64,000 nucleotides of DNA from Escallonia rubra (GCA_033065855.1 JAVXUO010003154.1:81911-145910), one strand, 5' to 3'. Numbered from the stretch's first letter, positions 34,059-46,115 are shown. Notes: generated by a model from the letters alone, not told the origin. Numbers and translations are program-made.

Positions 34059-35330
34059 GGGTTAATTACAGAACTGACCCATGTGGTTTACACGTTTTGG
34101 CACTTTGCCCCTCGTGTTTTTAACTTTTGCAATAATGTCCCCTGAGGTTGACAAACCATTGCAAACGGCTCCAAAATTGGATGGTCGTTCAATTTTTGGC
34201 GTTAAGTCCGCATGTGCGGTGCACATGCCATTTTGGCATGGGCAAATATGTCATTTCCCCTACACTCATCTTCCCTTCCCTTTCTCTCTCTCTATCTATC
34301 TATCTATCTATCTATTTATCTCCCTACGAATCTCAATCTGCACAAGAATGGAGCTGGAATTAATCTCAACTCTTCCATTAATTCGAAATTGCTCCCAAGA
34401 TTCCGTAAAATACCAACAAAAGGGGAATAGAATGATTAGATGTCATAGCTTATAAACAAACCTCTGGCACACATAAACCCTAACCGCAACAGTCAGATTT
34501 GTACCTCTTTCTCATTTTAAGTTTCAACGTTTCATTCTGTTAATCAATCAAGGCCCATGAATTCGTCTAATTCAAGCTACGAACCATATGGGTTTCGCAA
34601 TTCGAGAGAAATGAGTGGTGGGTTTGGGTTCAAGTCGCCGGCAGCCGGGTCGAATTCGAGCCTTTCCATGCCGTTGCTTCAGAAGGTGTGAAAGCAAATG
34701 GTAGTTTAAGATTTGGAGTCAAAAAATGAGAGAGGAATGCAGCTTTTGCTTTTTACCCTAAGCAAAGAGCATTTCAGAGAGTCACCAATCAGACCCTTGT
34801 ATATCTCCACCTCTAAATCAGTTTCCTATTGTTGCGAGTGACAAACATTCTTGGGAAAATATGGCAGTTGATGTGGTAAGTCCAAGAATCTCATTTTCCT
34901 ATGACCTCAACCAAGCAGGTGATGTTGTCCTAGTTGAGCCACACCAGTATAGATCTGATTCATCGGGTTCAAACTCCACCATCGACTTTGATTTCTGCAT
35001 CACTAGTTGAGACACACCTGTGACAATTGAATTCCTGCACAATTGAGATTAGGGGAGGGCGTGGGGAGGGAGAGAGAGAGAGAGAACAGGAGGAAAAGAG
35101 TGAGAATGGGAAGAGAAGATGAGTGTAGGGGAAATGACATATTTGCCCATGCCAAAATGGCATGTGCACCGCACATGCGGACTTAACGCCGAAAATTGAA
35201 GGGCCATCCAATTTTGGAGCCGTTTGCAATGGTTTTGTCAACCTCAGGAGACATTATTACAAAAGTTGAAAACACAAGGGGCAAAGTGCAAAAACGTGTA
35301 AACCACAGGGGACAGTTTTGTAATTAATCC
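34059..35330. mobile_element. Mutator-like non-autonomous element with long inverted repeats
   Basis: Terminal inverted repeats of about 235 bp lie at 34059-34295 and 35093-35330. They start GGGTTAATTAC and GGATTAATTAC and share TGTGGTTTACACGTTTT, TTGACAAACCATTGCAAACGG and GCATGTGCGGTGCACATGCC. The 9-bp target duplication AATTTTTTA (34050-34058 and 35331-35339) fits the Mutator superfamily. There is no transposase inside. The interior holds a TCTA microsatellite (34290-34320). The 60-125-residue open stretches in the arms are mirror copies of one another and not genes. Confidence 0.88.
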
Positions 35331-36429
35331 AATTTTTTAATCCCCAATAAGGTATAAAGTAGAACATCTAATCCATTAGTGACAAAAATATCTCCATTAA
35401 TAACTTAATTAGAATCCATCCGGCCTCTTCAAAATCCACTAAAACCAAATAACAACCAAGGCTAATAGCCATTACAAAATTCTAATCTATAATAAAATAA
35501 TTACCCACATCCGAGTAAAATTCTCAAAATGAATTACATTGTTCATAGACACTAATAAGGTTAGTGCTCTAATTTCTCAAGCGTGCCAAAGCTTCTAATC
35601 ACGTCTACTACATGTGGTAAGGGACAAAGGAAACAAAGTGGGATGAGCTCGAATAGCCCAATAAGGGGGAAACCAAATAGGAAGCAATCTAATAATCCGT
35701 AGTCCAAAACAAAGCCAAAACTTTAACGAACAAGCGATAAGAAATGACAACGATACTAATAAGGCGAAACAATTATGAGAAATGATCATTAAGTGGTTCA
35801 AAGGACCCCAAATCGAAAACAAAACTCGAAGGAACGGAACGCATAGCTGTAGCGTAATAGCCGTCATTAAGAGGGCTATCCAAAAGTCACTAAAAGTGAC
35901 TACAAAAGTCCGTAGGTGACTATTAAAGCCACTAAGTGGCTGCAAAAGTTACCATGTAACTACAAAAGTCACCCGAGTGACTACAAAAAGTCTTCTAGAC
36001 TTCCCCTTTGTATAAGAGAAGGTGTTGGGTTGAATTTCAATTGGCAAAGGAACTTGTTACTCAAACCAATAAATAGGAGTACAAAAAGCAACACCCAAAC
36101 TAATATAACCAACAAGTCTCCAAGAGAGCCATAGCCATGTGAGGCATGGTTAATGATCCTGGGTGGACTAAAAGAAGCTAAGTACATCAAAATATTCAAG
36201 TTAGAGACTAAAGACAAGGCATGTAAATGGTGATGACCAGCAAAGAATAAAGGAGGAGTTGCTTTAAGGACTCCAAACCAAACAGGATGCCACAAATGCT
36301 TGGGTGCTGTGCTATAATGCACAACACTGGTAGGAAAAAGAACAGCCAAGAAGTAACATGGCATTGCGTCCTTCTGGAAGTGGGAATAATAACTAGAAAA
36401 AAAAGGACGAATTCCAAATACTAATTAAA
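35331..36429. other. No gene recognised; probable degenerate LTR sequence
   Basis: It follows the Mutator-like element and may continue the LTR begun at 33994. 35885-36000 has four or five copies of a 22-24-bp unit with the word AAGTGACTACAAAAGTC. Open stretches at 35595-35945 and 35981-36417 on the minus strand are hydrophobic and C/L/F-rich without a domain; I do not call them genes. Confidence 0.4.
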
Positions 36430-37300
36430 GGCTCTATTTGACATGTATTTTTTTTTTTTTTGGCTCTTTTTTGGCCCAATTTTAAAATTTTCCAAAAATC
36501 CAACAAAACTGGGGTGTTTGGTTGGGTTTCCGCATTTAAAAAGGGGCTAAGAGTTTAAAAACAAGGCTCGTTTCTAAAAAAACAATTTGTTCTTTTCTCT
36601 GGTTTTGGAAACCCATTTTCACGCGGGGGCTGAGGGCTGGATTAATGAGGTCGAGGCTTCGAGCCTCACTAGCAACAGTAGATGCATTTTTTCTTTGCTG
36701 GGTGTAAAACCCACCTAAAAATTAGCGTTTCTTCATCTCTTTTATCACCTTGCTCGATCAGCCGCATCTATCACCAACTGACTCCACAGCCCACCACCTT
36801 CATCGCCTCCACCGGCCACCGGTCACCGCCTCCGTCTTCAATCTCCGACGCAGCCACAAATTGCAAAGGTATGGTTCCCCTTTTCATCTTTTCAGTCGCA
36901 TTTGGTTATCTGACTTCTTCAAAATTAGGCAAAACACAATTGTACCAAAATTTGGTATACACATTTTTGGTTTGCAAGATTTAGAATACCAGTATGCCGG
37001 AGTACTAAGTATGGGGGAGGGGAAGGAACGAGAATTAGGTATCTTTGTGCCCAATTGGAAAATATTGCAAATTTGACTGAGCTTCCCAGCAGTTGTGCTG
37101 ACATGTACAATGTTTGATCATTTGGTTAGATCTGAACAGGCAATATTTGGCATAATCCTTCATTTTCATAATGAGATTCCTTACAATCTCATCACTGGGT
37201 AGAATTGTAATACAGTAGCTCTGGCATGTTTCCTTTGCATTCTTTCTTTCTTGCTCAATTAGCAACTCCCCTTTTTGGAACCCTGACACTTCACATATTC

Positions 37301-37741
37301 TGATATAGCTAAAAATATCCCTCCTATCTACGGACGACACGTGGTAGTTGTGACACGCAACACATGTTGGCTCATTACTAATACGGCACTTACCATATCA
37401 GTCACCGGACAGAATCCTAAAGAGACTCTGACTCTACCAGCTCAGATTCACATGAGATCCTCTAGGATCCTAATTAGATTCTGATTAGAACTGGTCAAAG
37501 CCCAGTCCTACTAGGACTCCTCTTTCTACCACTATATAAAGGGGCCAAGCCCCTCAGGTAAAGGGAGTTCACAGATATACACATTATGCAATATTGCTAT
37601 TCAGAGTTCTACCTTGTTAGCCTTCTCTGACTTAAGCATCGGAGCGTTCCCCCGGCGGAACCCCACCCGGCGGTCACTCCGTGTTCTCTTTTGCAGGCCT
37701 GATTTCTAGTGTTGTTCCCGATCCAGTTTTTTGCTGCAACA
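37301..37741 (+). repeat. 5' LTR of element C
   Basis: It contains the TATA box ACTATATAAAGG (37531-37542). Just outside, ATTGGCGTCATCCGTGGGA (37742-37762) is the primer-binding-site region. It has the same length as the 3' LTR. Confidence 0.9.
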
Positions 37742-38419
37742 GATTGGCGTCATCCGTGGGACCCTCAGGGAACATGGCCAATCACTCTTCCTCTGAAGAC
37801 TCTTTGTAGGATCATCCTCAAAACCATCATGCGCGAACTAGAAGCTCTCGTCGACCAGGTCGTTCTCATGACCGACACTCAACCCTCTACGCCGCCATCG
37901 CGCCAGTTCTGCTGAAGATGTTTACGTCAACGTAACATCTACTACTCCCAAATCAGAAACTAGACCTCAGAGAAACCGATCTCTGACGTCTACTCTGAAA
38001 AACGGTGACCTTCGCCATCGCCTGAACCGTCAGCTATTCAAAACACCACATGATAACCTTACAAAGGAAATCCATGAACTGAAGAATGTTGTAAACACTC
38101 TTCAACAAAAGCTCGACATGGCGGTGGCCCCGCAGTCCACTCATCATTCTCATCTTGACCCTAACGACCTTCGTCTTCATCTCACCTCCAGATCAAGCTA
38201 CGACCGCAAATACAGATCAAGGCCGATGCAACTTATGATCCCAGAGAAAAGAGCAGAGATCACATGACTAGTAGTGGATCATGCTATCGACGGGATCCAT
38301 CAATCGAAGGCAGTACCAACTCTTCTCCCAGACGAGTCGCCAGAGCTGAAACCCCTCGAAGATCTGTCCACAGAAAGAAGACGCCTGAGTTTCGTTCCCA
38401 AGAACGAGACTCCTGAAAG

Positions 38420-39058
38420 ATGGTACCTAAATATCGCTCTCTAGAACGATCTCTCCCAAAGGAAGAATCTAGATATCCGTTATCCAAAACCATTGAGAAA
38501 GCAAAGCTACCTCCCAACTTCCGAATGCCTCAGTGTGACCACTACGACGGGACTGGAGATCCAGGAGAACATGTTTATCAATTTCAAACAAACATGTTAC
38601 TCCTCCAAGTTTCAGATGATGTCATGTGCAGAGCCTTTCCCACCACTCTCAGAAAAGCTGCACATGCATGGTTCAAATCTCTACAACCAAGATCAATATA
38701 TTCCTTCAGCCAATTATCGGATCTCTTCCAAAAACACTTTGTAAGTAGTCGCTCCCGAAGAAAGAACTCGATGAGCCTGCTAAACATTGTGCAAGAGAAA
38801 AACGAATCTTTGGCGTGCTTCCTCGGACGGTTCAACGCAGCTACTTTGGAGATTGATAACTTGGACGAATCTGTGAAGTATACTACCTTCCTCCGAGGCC
38901 TCTGTCCGACATCCAAGTTTGTGTTCTCTGTAAACAAAAGTCCTCCGGGTAATATGAAAGCCCTTCTCGAGAAGGCTAACAAGTATATTCAAGCTGAAGA
39001 ATACCTGGAGACCCACAGAGGAAGACGCAGAGAAGGCAAACAAGAACAAAAGAAATGA
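38420..39058 (+). pseudogene. gag (retrotransposon gag domain) of element C
   Basis: A 212-residue open frame is the capsid-type gag domain, with the words YDGTGDPGEHVYQF, MCRAFPTTLRKAAHAWFKSL, LFQKHFVSSRSRRK and ESLACFLGRFNAATLEIDNL. It ends in a basic tail (RRREGKQEQKK). Sequence upstream at 37930-38400 reads gag-like text in broken frames, so the true N-terminus lies upstream and the frame shown is a fragment. Gag would build particles and pack RNA. Activity is doubtful because of the upstream stops. Confidence 0.82.
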
Positions 39059-39226
39059 TGTCGAGAAATAACTCCTCAAGGAGGGAAGTCAGCAAAACAA
39101 TCTAAGCGTGATGAAAGGCGTCTGAAAGACCCGTTTGCTTCTGAAAATCTGACGCCACTCAATGCCAGACCTTCAGAGATACTGCACGAGATCAAAGACA
39201 ATAAAGCTCTCAAATGGCCAGAAAAG

Positions 39227-39472
39227 ATGACATCTCGCCCGAATGAAAGGAATAGAAACTTATGGTGCCACTTTCACAACGATCATGGCCACACAACTAA
39301 TTATTACAGATCACTTAAACGAACAATCGAAGCTCTCATTAAGCGTGGCCAGTTGAGAAAGTGGGTGGCGCGCAAAGAAGGACGACAAGAAACACCCTCA
39401 GCCGCTGAAGAAAGAGAACGGGAAGAGAATGCGGGTACAATCAACACTATCTCTGGGGGATTAGCCGCATGA
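39227..39472 (+). pseudogene. gag zinc-knuckle-like segment of element C
   Basis: This 81-residue open piece after the gag domain includes WCHFHNDHGHTTNYYRSL. Related Tat-type gags read C-x2-H-x4-GH-x4-C here. The last cysteine is a tyrosine in this copy, so metal binding is probably impaired. The following KRTIEALIKRGQLRKWV is typical of the family. Confidence 0.7.
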
Positions 39473-39511
39473 GGCTCATCAGGACAAGCTCGAAAAACAT
39501 ATGCTAGGGAA

Positions 39512-40000
39512 GTGTGCATAACGAGCCAACCCCCAAGTAAGAAATCGAAGACTGTGCCCTTACCTACTATCTCTTTCTCAGAAGATGATCTAAAAGATGT
39601 CAAGACTCCTCATGATGACTCATTAGTCATCACGATCAAAGCTGGGAACTTCGATGTGAAGCGGGTTTTGGTCGACAATGGAAGTTCCGCAGAAGTTTTA
39701 TTTTACGATGCATTCAAGAAGATGAACATTCCATCGGACCGTCTTCGAAAGATGGATACACCGTTGTATGGATTCTCCAATCATCCAGTTGAGGTTAAAG
39801 GTATTATCGCACTCCCAGTTGCGATTGGCACACCTCCGACACAAGCCAACTTCATGCTTGATTTTGTGGTGGTAAAGGTCCCCTCAGCATACAACGCTAT
39901 ATTGGGACGACCAACACTTAATCAGTTACAGGCTGTAGTGTCAACTTATCACCTCAAGATGAAGTTCCCCACGAAACACGGGATTGGAGAGGTGAAATGA
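39512..40000 (+). pseudogene. Retropepsin-like protease of element C
   Basis: A 162-residue open frame has the active-site block VLVDNGSSAEVLFYDAF and the C-terminal AYNAILGRPTLNQLQAVVST. D-N-G in place of D-S/T-G is usual in Tat/Athila-type proteases. It ends at a TGA at 39998. No RT follows, so this is the last sense-strand domain. It is intact enough to be recognised, but it is separated by a frame break from the gag domain. Confidence 0.82.
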
Positions 40001-40324
40001 GACCAGACTATAGCTCGACAATTTTATGTTACTTCGTGCCGACCAAAGAAGACAAAGAAATTGGACTCCAAGGAAATCTTGACCTGATAGAAAAGGTTCG
40101 GACTCAAGCCCATGAACGATCCGTTGTTATAAAACAACGCGTCGCGCAGTAGCATCTTGCCCCGAGGCAAGGCACTTTCTTTTTTGGGGGATAAGGGGCT
40201 CAGACCTTATCAAAACCCCAATCTCTTAGAAATTGTCTTTAGAATATTTTTTTGAATAAATGGGTTGTTAAGCAATTCAGTATAAACTTTAGCTTTTGCT
40301 CGAGCAATAAAGTTATTTTTCTAA

Positions 40325-40600
40325 GCATTGGTATAATGTCAACTTAGCCAAAACATTCTGTGTAAACAGAGTGATGGCTGAACACTCTTCCCAAACAGAG
40401 TGATCAACTTAGCCAAAACATTATGTGTAAACAGAGTGATGGCCGAACACTCTGCCCGAACAGAGTGATCAAATTAGCCAAAACATTCTGTCCGAACAGA
40501 GTGATGGCCGAACACTCTGCCCGAACAGAGTGATAAGCTTAGCCAAAACATTCTGTACGAACAGAGTGATGGCCGAACACTCTTGGGTTTCATAAAAACA
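40325..40600. repeat. Tandem hairpin repeats, first array of element C
   Basis: Six or seven units contain CCGAACACTCTGCCCGAACAG and AGTGATGGCCGAACACTCTG, spaced about 45 bp. The motif CACTCTGCCCGAACAGAGTG folds as a hairpin. The same words fill the larger array at 41520-42330. Confidence 0.85.
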
Positions 40601-40927
40601 CAAGAGTAGGCCAAACGGATTAGCTACAGATCTAAGTCCGTGAAGATACAAAAGTTAATGGGGGCATCGTCACTCCACCAAAGCTTTTGCTTCTTCAAAA
40701 TATCAGCCGAGCGAGGGTGCTCGACTTCTTTGACAACTCTTTAAGTGACGACTAAAGGGTTTGAGTCAAAGTAAAAATGAATAATACTGTGTGAATGGTA
40801 AACACAAACCACGAGAAACACATAGTAGAGCAAAATACCATGAAATAAAAGATAGAGTTTTACAATAAGCCCTTAAGAGGGCATCAAAATTCTCTGTCTA
40901 AATAAAGCAAAGAGCCTAGATACAAAT

Positions 40928-41437
40928 CTAAGCCTCGGGGGCATCACCAGAAGGACCTTCCCCTGAAAGATAAGAAGCTGCGGCATCCCCTGCCTCCGAA
41001 GGCATAGTAGTCTCTCCAGATGGAGACACTACCGCAGGCATAACAAAGTCATCTAACGGCATGTCAGGGAAGCGCTCAACGAACATCTCCTTGGCCTTCA
41101 TGAAGCCCATCTCATAGATCTCCAAGCCATCATCTATTCACTTTTTCAACCATTCTTCCCCAGCGTTTCCATCCAAGAAGTTGCGGATTCCTTGGTCTCG
41201 AGCTTTGGTCACCTCTTCTGCAGCCCTCATTTTAACTCACTCCAGCCTCTTCTCCAGAGTCACAATCTGAGCAAGATGATCTTCCTCTTGCTTGCTCAGC
41301 TCTTCAGCACGATGGGTGGCCTCTTGTGCCTCCTTAATGGCTTCCCTTTTCAGCTAAGCCTCATCGGCCGCCACATCGGCCGCCACCTGCCTTGCCATCT
41401 CAAAGCGAGAAAGCATCTCAGATCCGCTAGCGTACAT
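40928..41437 (-). pseudogene. Antisense coiled-coil ORF of element C
   Basis: On the strand opposite gag, one frame from 41437 to 40928 reads a charged, helical protein with three internal stops. The N-terminal part (LSRFEMARQVAADVAADEA, HRAEELSKQEEDHLAQ) looks like a coiled coil. The C-terminal part contains YEMGFMKAKEMFVERFPDMP. An acceptor-like TTCATTCCAG immediately precedes 41437, so an upstream exon may lie beyond the satellite array at 41520-42330. Comparable antisense ORFs are described in some Tat-lineage elements. The function is unknown. Two of the stops are explained by C-to-T changes. Confidence 0.55.
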
Positions 41438-41519
41438 CTGGAATGAAGATTGGAACCATCAGCTAAATTTCGCTTGAAAGCAATAAACAGATAATGAGAC
41501 AAGTGGAAGGAACCAAGAC

Positions 41520-42335
41520 CTTGGCCGAGCAGAATTCATGTCTGAGCAGAATCCCGTCCGAACACTCAGCCCGAGCAGAGTGACAACGGCCGAGCAGAAT
41601 TCTGCCCGAGCAGAATCCCGTCCGAACACTCTGCCCGAGCAGAGTGATCTTGGCCGAGCAGAATTCATGTCCGAGCAGAATCCCGTCCGAACACTCTTCC
41701 CGAGCAGGGTAACAACGGCCAAGCAGAATCTCGTCCGAACACTCTGCCCGAGTAGAGTGAAAACGGCCGAGCAGAATACTGTCCGAGCAGAATTCCATCC
41801 GAACACTCTGCCCAAGCAAAATGCCATCCGAACAGAATGCTTCCCGAGCAGAATCCCATCCAAGCAGAATCCCATCCGAACACTCTGCCCGAGCAGAGTG
41901 ACCTCGTCCGAGCAGATTCATTCCCGAGCAGAATCCTGTCCGAGCAGATTCATGCCCGAGCAGAACCCCGTCCGAGCAGATTCATGTCCGAGCAGAACCA
42001 TGTCCGAACACTCTGCCCGAGCAGAGTGGCCCCGGCCGAGCAGATTCATGCCCGAGTAGAATGTCGTCCGAGCAGAATTCTGCCAAAGCAGAACTCTGCC
42101 CGAACACTCTGTCCGAACAGAGTGATCTTGACCGACCAGATCCGTGCCCGAACAGAATGCCGTCCAAGCAGATTCATGCCCGAACAGAATCCCATCCGAA
42201 CAGATTCATGGCCGAGCAGAATCCCATCCGAACATATTCATGCCCGAACAGAATCCCATCCGAACAGAATTCTGCCCGAACAGAACCATGTCCGAACAGA
42301 ATCTCGTCCGAGCAGAATACGCTTTGAAAATTTGA
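41520..42335. repeat. Tandem CCGAGCAGAATCC-type array, second array of element C
   Basis: About 0.8 kb of 17-25-bp words such as CCGAGCAGAATCCCGTCCGA, GCAGATTCATGCC and CACTCTGCCCGAGCAGAGTG recurs in mixed order. The last forms an 8-bp stem with a CCGA loop. Because the words lack stops, overlapping open frames of 60-200 codons appear on both strands. None is a gene. Confidence 0.9.
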
Positions 42336-42442
42336 AATGTCAGACAAATAGATTCAATTCTGTTTTGGCATATTTCACTATCACCAGTGGAAAAAGTGTG
42401 CTTCCACCCGCTTCATCAGCGCCGGTAAAAGCATGGGGCATA

Positions 42443-42883
42443 TGATATAACTAAAAATATCCTTCCTATCTACGGACGACACGTGGCAGTTGTGACACGC
42501 AACACATGCTGGCTCATTACTGATATGGCACTTACCATATCAATCACCGGACATAATCTTAAAGAGACTCTGACTCTACCAGCTCAGATTCACATGAGAT
42601 CCTCTAGGATCCTAATTAGATTCTGATTAGAGTTGGTCAAAGTCCAGTCCTACTAGGACTCCTCTTTCTACCACTATATAAAGGGGCCAAGCCCCTCAGG
42701 TAAAGGCAAGTTCACACACATACACATTGTGTAATACTGCTATTCAGAGTTCTACCTTCTTGGCCTTCTCTGACTTAAGCATCGGAGCGTTCCCCGCCGG
42801 AACCCCACCTGGCGGTCACTCCGTGTTCTCTTTTGTAGGCCTGATTTCTGGTGCTATTCTCGATCCAGTTTTTAGCTGCAACA
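42443..42883 (+). repeat. 3' LTR of element C
   Basis: It is preceded by a purine tract, AAAAGCATGGGGCA, the likely polypurine primer. The TATA box copy is at 42673-42684. Confidence 0.9.
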
Positions 42884-43617
42884 TAGTCCATCATCCGGAC
42901 TTTGGTGTAGGCGAAGCAGGAGTGTATAGATTCAAGTAGCCAAGTACAGAAATTTGCCAACTAGCGGCATTGTTTATATCTTTTAATAAATATTGAACAA
43001 TGTTGATTCTACTTGTTCTTCCCTTGCTTCGTAAAGATTCAAAAGATTTGGATTGTTAATGATCCTTGTAATGGATTATGATTGACAAGTAGGACACCAA
43101 GGTTGTGGTCCTCTGGTAGTATTCTTTTTCTTGTTTTTCTTGTTTTCAGTTTCTGACCTCCTTGTAATGGATTATGATTGACAAGATCGGTAAGTCATCT
43201 CTCTATGTGCAGAGTTTCCGACCTCCACTGCATCCATCTCGCAGCGCCACTGCCACCGCTATCACTTGAATCAAGGACTAGGGATGTAAAACATTCTAAT
43301 ATATTTGTTTAATTATGTGTAAAACATTGTAAGATATTGTAATGTATTTGTTTAATTATTTGTAAGACATTGTAATATATTTGGAGAATTATGTTTAATT
43401 ATTTGTAAGACATTGTAATATATTTGTTTAATTATGTGAAAATGTATATTAAAAAAAACCAAAGAGCTGTCATGTCAAACGCTTGGGGTTTTCTGTTTTT
43501 TGAAAACATAAATTCTGTCAAACGTCCACCAATTTTTTAAACTGAAGAAAAAAAAACCAAAACTCTTTCCAATTTTCTTTAAAAAAACTGAAAACTAAAA
43601 GTGTTACCAAACGGAGC

Positions 43618-44740
43618 TTAAACTTCTACAGCAGATTCAATCAAATGAAGCATACAACTGCTATTGATGTTGGTGAAACAAGTATCAGATTACGAAAGTG
43701 GACAGTAGAACTAACGAGAAATAAATTAACGATCAACATATTAATTTGGATGAAGAACCATATCACAGAAATTTACAAACTCTTACCACAACAAAAATTA
43801 TAGAAAATCCTTTACCACATAAAAAGTTATAGAAAATCCTTTACCACAGCAAGAAAGCTACAACCTTACCTCAATTCAAGCAATTCAAGACGCTAAATCC
43901 CAACACAACTGTGGCGTGATTGCACTATTGCAAACCTAACACCAAAAGCCAAAAAGAAACACTCTAAAGCTTCATCCACATCAAAAAATAGACTATAATG
44001 TTTTCTGAATTTTGTGACCTATAGCGACAAAATCAATTAGAAACCTAGTTAGAGGAAATTACTAGTAGTTTTGATCACGTACGTTGCACACGGGAACAAC
44101 AACTATCAAAATAGTTGTTGAAGGATCTCTTATTTGTATGTCTAATAACAATTACAAAATTGGTAGTGACAATAAGATAATTAAAAATTATTTTTTTACC
44201 TTTTTAAAGGAGTTTCTCTTACCAATTTTTAGTTAGAATGAACTTGAGCAATAATTATTTGTTTTTAGTGACGAATGAAGATAAAAAAAATAGTGTATGA
44301 AATAATAGAAATAGTCTCTCCTAACTAATAGCAATTGCAATAATAATTGTAACAAAAATAACTCCTGTCTAGAGGTTGTATTACTCAAGATCACCAAGAA
44401 AAGAGTAACAGTATATAATAAATGATTAAAAAAATGGGAGTGTAAGCTATATATAAAACTTGTAATGAAATAAAAGGAAGGAGATTATGGTAGTTTAATA
44501 GAAAAACTGATGGAGAATAGTGTTTTTCTCTAAACAATAAAAAAAATTAAAATTAAAAAGGAATATATAGAAAATTGCTTTTCTCAAAATCTAGGAATCA
44601 ATGGAATTGTAAAGATATAAATAAAATTTTTGAATGGGACATGTTGACATAGAAGAGAGAGAAATGTAAAATCTATATAATTTGTTGAATTTCAAATGGA
44701 ACGAAGGAATTTAAATCAAATGTTGTGTGTGTGTGTATGT

Positions 44741-44771
<31 letters not shown>

Positions 44772-45539
44772 TCCAAATCATTATTACAAAGGTAAGTAAA
44801 TTAAAAATATTTTAAAATTTCAAAGTAGGAAAATCTATATGTCGAATTAAGAGAGTGTTCAAGTAAGCGATGACTGGACAACATTCTTTCAGCTTCAGCT
44901 TACATATATATATAATTAGATCCGGAGCTTACCTTGGATGAAAACGAGGAGAGAAAAATGGCCAAGAGTAACAAAATAGCAAGTACGCATCAGTTGGGCG
45001 GCAGAATTGTTACTGGAAAGAAGAAGGAGCTAATTAAAGAAACCCTAATTGACAAATTACACTAACCCACCTCCCCCAACTTTAGATACTCATTCAAAAC
45101 GCACCAAATATTTTCTACAATTATGAAAAGATAACTAATTTATTTATTTTTATTATTTTACTGAAATTAAAATTTCAATAAAATAATGGGATCTTAGAGG
45201 TGCCATATTCGAGGCCCTAGTGCAAGCCCTGATTGAAGATTTCATGGTTAAGTACTAAAATAACATAAGATTGACCTATGGTTGTCCAATCCCTTAAAGG
45301 AAGGAGTAATTTATAAGTTTCTATTTAAAGTTTTCATTTTGTCCTATAGAAGGACTGCAAACAATATGCAATGGGTAGAATTTTATGAATTAAGTTATCT
45401 AATTGTTTTTCTTTCTTTTATTCCTTCATCTCCCTATCATTAGTGCTCCATTTCTCTGTTTCGCATTCCCACTTCCCTTCATTATATTAATTTGGCTAAA
45501 TCACATATCTTGCAGCCATTTAGCCTTCCTAAATCGAAT
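43618..45539. other. No gene recognised
   Basis: AT-rich sequence. A local duplication of TATAGAAAATCCTTTACCACA occurs at about 43800 and 43829. GT and GA microsatellites lie at 44722-44772. Nothing in it reads as a conserved protein. Confidence 0.5.
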
Positions 45540-46115
45540 CAAATAGAGTACATAAGTGAGCTAAAACAGAAACACCAAATATGTGAATCGCCTATGTGTT
45601 TTGGATTTCTTACACATATGATAAGTATACTCAGACCTTTGTCTCCCACTAGTCCCTTGTAAGAATTGTAGAATGGGGTACTCCATCTGATCCCATGCAG
45701 GTGCCACATGAGCAACTCTGCAGTCTTGGACGCACGTTTTTCGGGGGTGACTTGAAGATAGTGCTCTACAGCAGCCTCTTGTAAGGAAGTATTCATTATT
45801 TTGGCGGGGGGGGAGTAGGGGGATTGGGCGCGGGACGAAGGTGGGGCGAGTGGGGAGATGAATTAGCAGCGCGGCAGTGACACTTGCTAAGAAGGAAGGG
45901 GGTGGTTATTAGAGAGGAAGAAAGGGAAAGAAGGGAAATGAGGGGTCACCAGTGGCAAGAATAAGGGTGGTAAATTTTAACTGACACAGATGATTGGAGG
46001 ATAAGGCTATGAGACTTTTATAAATAATATAACTGTGAATGGGAAGTGATGTGATAGCATAGAGCCTTACATTCTAGTGAAAATGATTACATAGGTTTCC
46101 AAAATCATATGTTGC
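45540..46115. other. No gene recognised
   Basis: An 85-codon open stretch on the minus strand (45539-45796) has no domain that I can name. The region contains a G-rich run (45800-45850) and no splice or repeat structure. Confidence 0.4.

Larger units (their letters stand above)
37301..42883 (+). mobile_element. LTR retrotransposon C: gag and protease only, non-autonomous
   Basis: Two 441-bp LTRs (37301-37741 and 42443-42883) start TGATATA and end GCTGCAACA. They differ by about 6% by eye, mostly transitions. The flanking pentamers TATTC and TAGTC differ by one base. The element reads LTR, PBS, gag, zinc-knuckle-like segment, protease, then about 2.4 kb without RT, RNase H or integrase. That space holds two satellite-like arrays around an antisense coiled-coil ORF. 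Gag and protease resemble Tat/Retand-type Ty3/gypsy elements. It must use pol proteins from another element. Confidence 0.88.
36430..43617. mobile_element. hAT-like element interrupted by LTR element C
   Basis: The left end GGCTCTATTTGACATGTATTT and the right end, read backwards, AGCTCCGTTTGGTAACACTTT are related. Both are followed by T-rich text with CAGTTT-like or AAATTTTCC words. TTAAA precedes the left end and follows the right end. Without the 5.6-kb element C the host would be about 1.6 kb. 36680-36870 is an exon-like C-rich piece ending GCAAAGGTATGG (donor-like). 43280-43440 holds four copies of TAAGACATTGTAATATATTTG. No transposase seen. The superfamily and limits are inferred. Confidence 0.45.

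Noticed and set aside
40325..42335. A CRISPR-like look of the spaced repeats
   Set aside because: The units are degenerate, spacers are themselves made of repeat words, no cas genes are present, and the setting is a plant retrotransposon.
41459..42445. Several 60-200-codon frames on both strands in element C
   Set aside because: The CCGAGCAGAATCC-type words lack stop codons in all phases. No domain, and identical text occurs in every frame.
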